A stretch of DNA of 8,736 nucleotides from contig JALRHE010000104.1 of NCBI GenBank assembly GCA_023253235.1, positions 1 to 8,736 on the forward strand, written 5' to 3'. Origin of the DNA: Steroidobacteraceae bacterium. Its GTDB lineage: Bacteria > Pseudomonadota > Gammaproteobacteria > Steroidobacterales > Steroidobacteraceae. Below, one piece after another: positions 1 through 5,855 of the stretch (the first letter of the stretch is position 1; each line of letters opens with the position of its first letter). The notes under the pieces are model-generated. The model had not been told where the DNA came from. It saw only the letters and a list, made by a program, of their open reading frames with translations, and ran no database searches. The position numbers and the translations under genes are program-made.

Positions 1-1639
1 GGAGTAGTTCAGGGCTCGAGTTGGCCTTCATCGCATACGACACACGCGCGAGCGCTTTCATCGCGCGCAAGCTGGCGCAGCGCTGCTCGACGGTTTTCAC
101 GTCATAAACGTAGGCGCAGTCACGTGTTTGCATCAAATCGAGCAGAGCCGATCGACGCGATTGCCACCAGGGCTCGACGTTCGTCTCAGTGGATTGTTTG
201 CCACTGCCAAAGAGACGCTCCCACGTCGGACCGATGACCGCGTCATCGCGTACCGGTCGAATCAAGAGCTCGTGCAAACCCTCGACAAGACGATCGCCCT
301 GATTTTCATCGACGACGAACGTGAGGTTCAGATCGTTCGCCGCTTGGCTGACAAGATGAATTCTTTGCTCGGCGAAAAGTTCGAGCGCGTCGCCCAACTG
401 GTGCAGGATGCTACGAATATTGCGGCCGACCACGCTGACCGAGGCGCAAGGCCCGATCAGATCGGCCCGGCACAGGGGTCTCAGATCGGCCTGCAGCTGC
501 TCGAGCACCGCATTATCGAGCGCGTTGGCCTGCGGATCGAGCGACACGGTCACGTTGGTTTCGGAGGTCGACACCAAATCGACTGATAGGCCGTGCTTCT
601 TAAAGATCTGAAACACGTCGGCCAAAAAGCCAACCTGATGCCACATTCCGGGGCTCTCGAGCGAGACGAGCGTAATGCCCTTTTTGACGCAGATCGCCTT
701 CACCTGTGCCGCATCGCTACCTGGCACAGACGTGATACGAGTACCGCGCAACTGCGGCACCTGGGTGGCGTATACGAAGAGCGGTATGGCGTACTGCCTG
801 ACGGGCAACAAGCACCGCGGGTGCAGCACCTTCGCGCCTGCCGTGGCGATCTCCTGAGCTTCGTCGTAGGTGAGCTCGAGCAGTTGACGAGCCGTCGGCA
901 TCGAGCGCGGATTCGCGCTGAACATACCGGGAACATCCGTCCAGATCTCGAGCTGCTGCGCCGAGAGCAAAGCTGCGAAATACGCGCCCGAGGTATCCGA
1001 GCCACCCCGCCCCAGCAAAACGGTATCGCCCGAGGCGTCGCTGGCGATGAAGCCCTGCGTGATCACCACATCACCAGCTGCGGCAACCTTCGCGCCCACC
1101 TCGGCATTTGGCGCGAAATCGCAGGTCGCCGAGAGATAACTTGCCTTGATACTGGCCGCTTCGCGCTGCTCCGCTCGCAACACACTGCGCGCATCGAGCC
1201 AAGCAGCCTCGACACCCTGACTACGCAGATAACAGGCGCCGATTTCCGTCGCGAGTAGCTCGCCCATCGCCATGACGCGTGCGCGTGATTTCTCAGTCAC
1301 TTCACGAATCAACGCGATGCTGTCGACGAGGTGCGTCAGCTCCCTGAACCAAGGATCAAGCGCTTTTTCAACCTGCGGCGCGATGCCGAGCGCCGTGGCG
1401 AGCTCAGTGTGTCGCGCGCGAAGCGCGCCAAGCGGCTCGAGGTGCTCACCCCGCAGGGCCGCCTCCAGCAACTTCTCGAGACGATCAGTAACACCGCTCA
1501 AAGCCGAGTGGACGATCAGAACTCGTGCGCCGCTTTGGCGGCGCTGCTGGACGATCTCGCAGATGTGCCGCCAATTGGGCTCGGAGGAGACGCTGGTGCC
1601 TCCGAACTTCAACACGATCCAAGGGAGCGAGGTACCCAT
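1..1639 (-). CDS. lysC-lysA fusion: Bifunctional aspartate kinase/diaminopimelate decarboxylase, N-terminal part (runs off left edge)
   Basis: My translation of the minus strand is open for 546 codons from the ATG at 1637-1639 to the window edge. Residues 11-17 (KFGGTSV) are the aspartate kinase nucleotide-binding motif; RGGSDTS (211-217) and DVPGMFSANPR (235-245) are further kinase signatures. Two ACT-like regulatory domains follow, about 317-380 and 400-460, which suggests feedback control by lysine and/or threonine. After a linker containing PWW (490-492), the reading frame enters a diaminopimelate decarboxylase: YVYD (510-513), then YAMKAN (535-540), whose K538 matches the lysine that binds PLP. 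One protein would therefore catalyse the first and last steps of lysine synthesis, an arrangement known from Xanthomonadales. The start is chosen because GGCGAGG lies 6 nt upstream. An in-frame ATG at 1652-1654, overlapping the upstream stop as TGATG, would add five residues. Fusion and kinase identity are secure; the remainder of the decarboxylase lies outside the window. Confidence 0.93.
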   Translation of the reverse strand, partial: MGTSLPWIVLKFGGTSVSSEPNWRHICEIVQQRRQSGARVLIVHSALSGVTDRLEKLLEAALRGEHLEPLGALRARHTELATALGIAPQVEKALDPWFRELTHLVDSIALIREVTEKSRARVMAMGELLATEIGACYLRSQGVEAAWLDARSVLRAEQREAASIKASYLSATCDFAPNAEVGAKVAAAGDVVITQGFIASDASGDTVLLGRGGSDTSGAYFAALLSAQQLEIWTDVPGMFSANPRSMPTARQLLELTYDEAQEIATAGAKVLHPRCLLPVRQYAIPLFVYATQVPQLRGTRITSVPGSDAAQVKAICVKKGITLVSLESPGMWHQVGFLADVFQIFKKHGLSVDLVSTSETNVTVSLDPQANALDNAVLEQLQADLRPLCRADLIGPCASVSVVGRNIRSILHQLGDALELFAEQRIHLVSQAANDLNLTFVVDENQGDRLVEGLHELLIRPVRDDAVIGPTWERLFGSGKQSTETNVEPWWQSRRSALLDLMQTRDCAYVYDVKTVEQRCASLRAMKALARVSYAMKANSSPELL

Positions 1640-1653
1640 GGTTGACCTCGCCA

Positions 1654-1881
1654 TCAAAGTTCGTCGTCGTAGACTTCGCGTAGATCCTTGGCGAGTTTTT
1701 TGTCCGCCATGACTTCTTCGACCTTGCTCCAGGCCGCCTTGCCGCGCGTGCCGGCGACGGGTTTAGCACGACGCTCGACACGGTCTAAAAACCGGTCGTA
1801 GTCGTTGTTGTCTTCCTGGTTACTGACCTCGCCCAGCAGGTCTTCGTCGATTTCGAAGCTCTCGGTGTCGCGTTCGGACAT
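1654..1881 (-). CDS. Small acidic protein of unknown function upstream of lysC-lysA
   Basis: About 75 residues starting MSERDTESFEIDEDLLG. It has no signal peptide or membrane segment. The N-terminal half is strongly acidic, the middle is basic (RVERRAKPVAG), and the C-terminus is a predicted charged helix (WSKVEEVMADKKLAKDLREV) ending in DDEL. This layout faintly resembles the short PA3496-type proteins of gammaproteobacteria, but I do not recognise it firmly and assign no function. The ATG at 1881 is preceded by another ATG at 1884 and by purine-rich AAGAGAG; an upstream TTG at 1911 is also in frame but less likely. The stop codon (1654-1656) overlaps by one base an in-frame ATG of the lysine enzyme gene, so the two are probably one transcript and may be translationally coupled. 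Codon-like composition and conserved-looking termini favour a real gene over chance. Confidence 0.68.
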   Translation of the reverse strand: MSERDTESFEIDEDLLGEVSNQEDNNDYDRFLDRVERRAKPVAGTRGKAAWSKVEEVMADKKLAKDLREVYDDEL

Positions 1882-1946
1882 CATCAATGCTCTCTTATCC
1901 TTAAGAATCAAGGAGTTAGAAACGACCTCCCCGGTCGGAGCCGAGC

Positions 1947-1974
1947 ACTATAACGAAACCACGTCCCGGCGCAA
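1947..1974 (-). promoter_or_regulatory. Possible sigma-70 promoter for the small acidic protein and lysC-lysA
   Basis: On the minus strand TTGCGC (1974-1969) and TATAGT (1952-1947) are separated by 16 bp, matching 4 of 6 and 5 of 6 consensus bases. Transcription would start near 1940 and give a leader of about 60 nt to the ATG at 1881. It lies just past the SAM hydrolase stop, so the lysine genes may be transcribed independently of it. Assigned by motif only. Confidence 0.4.
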
Positions 1975-1976
1975 GT

Positions 1977-2777
1977 TCAGCGTTTACCGACCGCGTCCCG
2001 CAACACGACCGGAGCGCCTCGGGACAGACCGAGTACATCGCATGCCCGGCCCTCCGCCACGGCGATTTCGACCACGCCGAAGGAGTTGATGAGGGCAATC
2101 GGTTGACCTGGCGCAACGTCACCGTAGGTACGACGTAGCGGGAGGATCGACTGACCGATATGGACTCGCGGCTCCACCCACCGCTCAAGGAGCGCGACAC
2201 CGATATTGCTGAGCAGATTGCCGAAGTGATCAATCGTGATCACCACGCCGGTAATGCTATCGAGACCCACCTCGGGCTCATCGACCCAGGCGGGAATCAC
2301 CGACGGCACGCGCTCGCCGATGGTATCGGCCTGCCAGCGACCCGCGGCCAGCTCAGCCGCCACCGGTGCGAAAATATCGCGCCCATGGAAAGTCGAACTG
2401 GGCTTCTGAAGGCCGAGCCCCTGCAAACGATCGTTATTCAAACGCCAGATCCGGGCTGCGCCATCGTGCTCGACGATCGGTGCCAACAAGCCGTTGTCGG
2501 GTGCGAGAAACCAGTGCTGATGCGATTCGATCAGAACGATGTCTCGCGCTGTCCCGACGCCAGGGTCGACCACGGCCACGTGCACGGTGCCAGTGGGGAA
2601 ATACGGGAACGATCGACGTAACCAAAACCCCGCCTCGGCCGGCCAGTGCGCGACGATTTCATGGGTCAGATCGACGATCTTGGCCATTGGAAAGTGACTG
2701 TATATGCGCCCCTTCATCACGCCGACGAACGGATCTTTCAGACCGAAATCGGAGGTGAGTGTGATGACTCCGCTCAT
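1977..2777 (-). CDS. SAM hydrolase (S-adenosyl-L-methionine hydroxide adenosyltransferase, DUF62 family)
   Basis: A 266-residue cytoplasmic protein, the usual length for this family, which hydrolyses S-adenosylmethionine to adenosine and methionine using water-derived hydroxide; it is related to the SAM halogenases. The family signatures are in order: SDFG with D10 and D16 in the N-terminal domain, DPGVG (71-75), APDNG (92-96), FHGRDIFAP (130-138), then a C-terminal barrel domain with DHFGNLLSN (183-191) and NSFG (231-234). The conserved D71 and H131 correspond to the family's hydroxide-activating residues. The lack of an obvious extra loop between about residues 90 and 110 argues for hydroxide rather than fluoride as nucleophile. 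The ATG at 2777 gives the canonical N-terminus, but only a weak AGG lies upstream. The gene diverges from the SDR across 67 bp. Its physiological role in bacteria is unclear. Confidence 0.9.
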   Translation of the reverse strand: MSGVITLTSDFGLKDPFVGVMKGRIYSHFPMAKIVDLTHEIVAHWPAEAGFWLRRSFPYFPTGTVHVAVVDPGVGTARDIVLIESHQHWFLAPDNGLLAPIVEHDGAARIWRLNNDRLQGLGLQKPSSTFHGRDIFAPVAAELAAGRWQADTIGERVPSVIPAWVDEPEVGLDSITGVVITIDHFGNLLSNIGVALLERWVEPRVHIGQSILPLRRTYGDVAPGQPIALINSFGVVEIAVAEGRACDVLGLSRGAPVVLRDAVGKR

Positions 2778-2844
2778 GTGAGATTGCCTACCGGCACCGC
2801 GGCCTCTGCAGTTGAATTCATCGGCAGTACGTTATCATCGTTGC

Positions 2845-3621
2845 ATGAACGACCCTATCAAAAGCTTTCGTCTCGACGGCAAGACCATCCTGATCACGGG
2901 TGCATCCAGCGGCATCGGTGCGATGCTGGCACGCCAGTTCGCCGCGGCGGGCGGACGTGTCGCTCTGGCGGCAAGACGGGTGGAACGCTTACAAGCGCTC
3001 GCTGACGAATTGAAAGCGACGGGTGCCGCCGTGACGACGGTCTCTCTCGACGTCACGCGGACCGACATGATCGCGAGCGCTCTTGCGCAGATCGAAGCAG
3101 AGCTTGGCGTGGTCGACGTACTCATCAACAACGCGGGCGTGGCGCAGCCCGCCTCCTTCCTGAAAACCTCGACCGAAGCTCTCGAGTCGACCATGGCGAC
3201 GAACTTCACCGCCGCCTGGAACCTCACAGCGGAAGTCGCCAAGCGACTGGTCGCAGCCAAACGCGGCGGCAGCGTGATCAACATCGCCTCTGTGCTGGGG
3301 CTTGGTGTCGGCCCGGGCTACTCGGCCTACTCGGCGTCCAAGGCCGCACTGATTTCTTTGACCCGCAGCCTCGCGCTCGAGTTCGTTCGCTACGGCATTC
3401 GCGTCAACGCGCTCGCCCCAGGTTGGTTCGTCACCGAGATGAACGAGGACTATTTCGCTACGGACGCGGGTCGCGAATACCTGAAGCGCATTCCGCCGGG
3501 TCGCGCAGGCCAATTGGGTGAACTGGTCGGGCCCGCCCTGCTGCTCGCTTCGGATGCCGGCTCCTACGTTAACGGTGTCGTTTTACCCGTTGACGGTGGG
3601 CACCACGTCGCCTTGGTTTGA
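2845..3621 (+). CDS. Short-chain dehydrogenase/reductase (classical SDR), substrate unknown
   Basis: A 258-residue classical SDR of standard length, expected to be a soluble NAD(P)-dependent oxidoreductase. Visible motifs in order are the Rossmann glycine motif TGASSGIG, the cofactor-side DVT, NNAG, the catalytic serine in INIAS, YSASK carrying the catalytic Tyr and Lys, and the PGWFVTEM loop after the active site. An arginine-rich AARR after the second strand suggests NADP preference, which is inference. The end, VNGVVLPVDGGHH, is typical of FabG-like members, but it cannot be assigned to fatty acid synthesis from sequence alone. The ATG at 2845 is preferred over an in-frame TTG at 2812 because the protein then begins just before the usual first strand (FRLDGKTILITG). 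No Shine-Dalgarno sequence is visible. Its 3' end overlaps the convergent L,D-transpeptidase gene by 39 bp. Confidence 0.9.
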   Translation: MNDPIKSFRLDGKTILITGASSGIGAMLARQFAAAGGRVALAARRVERLQALADELKATGAAVTTVSLDVTRTDMIASALAQIEAELGVVDVLINNAGVAQPASFLKTSTEALESTMATNFTAAWNLTAEVAKRLVAAKRGGSVINIASVLGLGVGPGYSAYSASKAALISLTRSLALEFVRYGIRVNALAPGWFVTEMNEDYFATDAGREYLKRIPPGRAGQLGELVGPALLLASDAGSYVNGVVLPVDGGHHVALV

Positions 3622-4602
3622 TTCGGCTGGGTTTGATTCGGGTGAGGTTGACTCGCTCGGATCGGGCTCCTCGGGCAGCAGCTCGAGACCGATCATCACC
3701 GGGATGCCGCGCGCATCTCGCAGCGCTTCGAGAGCGATATCCCAGTTGATCACGACCTCCGACTCGCCAAGCAGCGCATCGAGTCTCGCTTCGAACGCTT
3801 CGAGCGAAACCGCCGTCGCACGGCCCTGATCGTCGATGGGCGGGTGCACCTCGAGCCACACCTCGCCATCGATCTTGGTCATCTTGACCGGTTCGTCGAT
3901 CAACGTGACCTTGGTTCCAACCGGCACTCGCTCGAACAGAGTCGAGATGTCCTCGGGATACATGCGCAAGCAACCGTGGGTCACCGCCATCCCGACGGCA
4001 TCGGGATTGTTGGTGCCATGAATGAGATACGCGCCACCAGGAATCGCAAGGCGCATGGCATGCGCCCCTAATGGATTGTCACGCCCCGGCGGAACGACGC
4101 TCGGCAATGGCGGCTCACCCAAGCGTCTACGCTCTTCATGTACCGACTTGGGCGGTGTCCAACTCGGATTTTTCTGTTTGCTGACGATCTTGGTGGAGCC
4201 GATCGGCGTGCGCCAATCCATCTTGCCGACACTCACCGGGTAGGTCAGCACGGTCGCAGGCTCGTTCTTCTTGGGCTTCGGAAAATAGTAAAGACGATGC
4301 TCAGGCAGGTTGACCACGATCCCCTCGCGCTCACCCGGCGGCAACAAACGCTGCCCAGGAATGAGAACCTCGGTGCCCTCGCCCGGCAACCAAGGATCCA
4401 CGCCTTGATTGACGCGCAGCAACTCCTCGTAGCCGAGACTGTAGCGGCGCGCGATCTGGATCAGTGTGTCCTCATAGCGCGTACGGATGCGCTCGACTTG
4501 ACCGAAGATGTCCGCCCCATCCTCACGCAGAGGATACTCGTTGGCCTGAGCGATCCCGAGGCAACTCAAGGCACAGAGCAGAAAAGAGGCAAGTCGAAGC
4601 AT
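3583..4602 (-). CDS. Periplasmic L,D-transpeptidase (LysM + YkuD)
   Basis: A 339-residue exported cell-wall enzyme. Residues 1-20 form a signal peptide with a likely AQA cleavage site after A20. A LysM-type peptidoglycan-binding domain spans about 39-88, and the YkuD catalytic domain about 94-236. Active-site residues are present: HGTN with H195, and THGCLRM with H209 and the nucleophile C211. It resembles the ErfK/YbiS group, which forms 3-3 cross-links or anchors lipoproteins to meso-diaminopimelate; which reaction applies here is not determined. The C-terminal region (about 237-339) is an extension ending in a Ser/Pro/Glu-rich tail that includes a short tandem repeat and overlaps the SDR gene. 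The start lies 36 bp after the HDOD stop, so it may be the last gene of the flagellar run. No clear Shine-Dalgarno site precedes it. Diaminopimelate is also the product of the nearby lysine pathway, but this is probably coincidence. Confidence 0.92.
   Translation of the reverse strand: MLRLASFLLCALSCLGIAQANEYPLREDGADIFGQVERIRTRYEDTLIQIARRYSLGYEELLRVNQGVDPWLPGEGTEVLIPGQRLLPPGEREGIVVNLPEHRLYYFPKPKKNEPATVLTYPVSVGKMDWRTPIGSTKIVSKQKNPSWTPPKSVHEERRRLGEPPLPSVVPPGRDNPLGAHAMRLAIPGGAYLIHGTNNPDAVGMAVTHGCLRMYPEDISTLFERVPVGTKVTLIDEPVKMTKIDGEVWLEVHPPIDDQGRATAVSLEAFEARLDALLGESEVVINWDIALEALRDARGIPVMIGLELLPEEPDPSESTSPESNPAESNQGDVVPTVNG
3615..3644. repeat. 15-bp direct tandem repeat across the SDR stop codon
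   Basis: GGTTTGATTCGGCTG (3615-3629) is followed directly by GGTTTGATTCGGGTG (3630-3644), differing at one base. A third, degenerate copy may follow at 3645-3659. The first copy contains the SDR stop codon. On the minus strand the repeats encode the ESN-containing tail of the L,D-transpeptidase. Confidence 0.8.
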
Positions 4603-4638
4603 GCCGCCATTTTAGCCAATGCTCTGGCCAAAGCACCT

Positions 4639-5496
4639 CTAAAGCAGCACGCGATCGAGCGAACCTGCATCTCCGGCGATCTGTTGCAGCACATAGCTCA
4701 GGTCCAAGCGCGATAGACCGAGTCTCTGGCAGGCGCGGGATGCTGACAATTGTCGGGCCAAGTCGGCAGGCTCACTACGCAACTCTGCGAAAATCATCGC
4801 CGCGTGCAGCAGATCGGCAAGAGTTGCTTGATTACGCAAGGACTCGTCTGCTGCATCATGTTCGCTCACCGCCTCCGCGACTTGCGAGCCTAGACCCCAC
4901 TGCTCCAGCAGTTTTCTCGCGGCAGGTGCGTGCCACGCCCGCACGATGTCATCCAGTAAGGCGCCATCGTCGGCTAATTCCGGATAGAGCGCGGATTCGG
5001 CGAGGATGTAGATCTTGCCAACACCGTGCATCAAGCCACCGAGCATCGCAAGCTCTGGATCGAGTTGACGATGTTCAACACGCAGTTCACTGGCGAGCAG
5101 ATGGGAGAACGTCGCAACGACCGTGCTTCGCTGCCAGACGTCACCAATTCGATACTGCACCGGCCGTAACTGCTGTGCGGCACGGATCTGCATCACCGCG
5201 AACGCAAAGATCACACCGCGTAACGCACGTAAACCGATACGGGTAATTGCACTGCGCACATCGGTGATCGTCCGACCGCCTGAGCGATAAGCCGCGGAGT
5301 TGGCCATGCCTATCACCCGAACAGCGAGTGCCGCCTCGTGAGTGACGATGCGGGCGATGTCGTTGACCGAGACGAACTCGCTATCGAGGTGGCGGATCAG
5401 CTCGTTGGCCACCTCTGGGAAACAGGCAATCTCGAGACCACCCTGATCCACCTGCCGCTTGATGCGATCGACAAACTCGTACCCGCGATGTGTCAC
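4639..5496 (-). CDS. HDOD-domain protein
   Basis: A 285-residue cytoplasmic protein with an HDOD domain over about residues 18-215: CFPEVANELI near the start, VNDIARIVTHEAALAVRVIG, then ANSAAYRSGG and the helix ITRIGLRALRGVIF. HDOD domains are degenerate relatives of HD phosphohydrolases. Here the place of the metal-binding His-Asp pair is MHGVGKI, with H157 followed by G158, so hydrolase activity is not expected. Family members act in signalling, chemotaxis, flagellar placement and second-messenger pathways, often by protein contact. The C-terminal 70 residues are helical and not recognised. The ATG at 5496 overlaps the DUF2802 stop as ATGA, implying translational coupling and supporting the start. 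Its position behind stator and DUF2802 genes hints at a motility-linked role, which is inference from context. No GGDEF, EAL or response-regulator domain is attached. Confidence 0.87.
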   Translation of the reverse strand: MTHRGYEFVDRIKRQVDQGGLEIACFPEVANELIRHLDSEFVSVNDIARIVTHEAALAVRVIGMANSAAYRSGGRTITDVRSAITRIGLRALRGVIFAFAVMQIRAAQQLRPVQYRIGDVWQRSTVVATFSHLLASELRVEHRQLDPELAMLGGLMHGVGKIYILAESALYPELADDGALLDDIVRAWHAPAARKLLEQWGLGSQVAEAVSEHDAADESLRNQATLADLLHAAMIFAELRSEPADLARQLSASRACQRLGLSRLDLSYVLQQIAGDAGSLDRVLL

Positions 5497-5855
5497 GCCC
5501 CACCTCGTCCGTGCAATCGCCTCACGAGTTCAGCCTCGTCCTCCGTCATGCCGCAAGCACGTATCAGCTCGTCTGTGCTCGCGCCCGCAGCCGCTAGACG
5601 CGGCGCGAGCTCGGCGCCGAGGGGCGCGGCAACCGGTGGCGGTGCCACCTGACGGGTACGTTCAAGCACGGCACGCATCTCCACTTCGAGTCGATCGAGG
5701 CGCGCTCGCGACGCCAATACTTGCTCCGACTGTGTCTGCACGCGCTGCTGCAGTTCGTTCAGCACCCGGGCATTACCTCGCCAAAACAGAGCCAGACCGA
5801 CGATTCCACCGCTCACCAACGTGGTGAGCAGAACCAACCAGAGGGTCGTCATCAT
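5493..5855 (-). CDS. DUF2802 family membrane-anchored protein
   Basis: A 120-residue protein. Residues 2-25 form one transmembrane segment (LWLVLLTTLVSGGIVGLALFW). Residues about 30-68 form a likely coiled coil (ELQQRVQTQSEQVL and the following heptads), and a proline/alanine linker leads to a C-terminal helix-turn-helix-like segment (STDELIRACGMTEDEAELV, about 92-110). This layout fits DUF2802 proteins, which in Pseudomonas-type genomes lie at the end of the chemotaxis/motCD-parA-cheW cluster; their biochemical role is unknown. Here the gene follows the motD-derived gene directly, with the stop and start overlapping as ATGA, and no parA or cheW between them. The next gene, HDOD, overlaps by another ATGA, so all three are likely translated from one message. 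Confidence 0.78.
   Translation of the reverse strand: MMTTLWLVLLTTLVSGGIVGLALFWRGNARVLNELQQRVQTQSEQVLASRARLDRLEVEMRAVLERTRQVAPPPVAAPLGAELAPRLAAAGASTDELIRACGMTEDEAELVRRLHGRGGA

Noticed and set aside
128..1712. Several long plus-strand frames opposite the lysine enzyme gene
   Set aside because: They are antisense to an unbroken, motif-rich aspartate kinase-decarboxylase frame; they show no family motifs and are rich in Arg/His/Ser, as expected for shadow frames in GC-rich DNA.
1923..1937. Possible rho-independent terminator after the SAM hydrolase (CGACC / GGTCG stem)
   Set aside because: The stem is only 5 bp and is followed by TTTC rather than a T-tract; it also lies downstream of a plausible promoter for the next gene.
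1977..2777. SAM hydrolase read as a fluorinase or chlorinase
   Set aside because: The protein has normal DUF62 length, no obvious extra loop as in fluorinases, and the conserved residues of the hydroxide-type enzymes.
4560..4602. L,D-transpeptidase as a lipoprotein, because of cysteines in its signal peptide (C10, C14)
   Set aside because: The residues before each cysteine do not fit a lipobox, while an AQA signal peptidase I site at A20 fits well.
4464..5246. A 260-codon plus-strand frame opposite the HDOD gene
   Set aside because: Low-complexity Arg/His/Ser composition with no motif, and fully antisense to a good HDOD frame.
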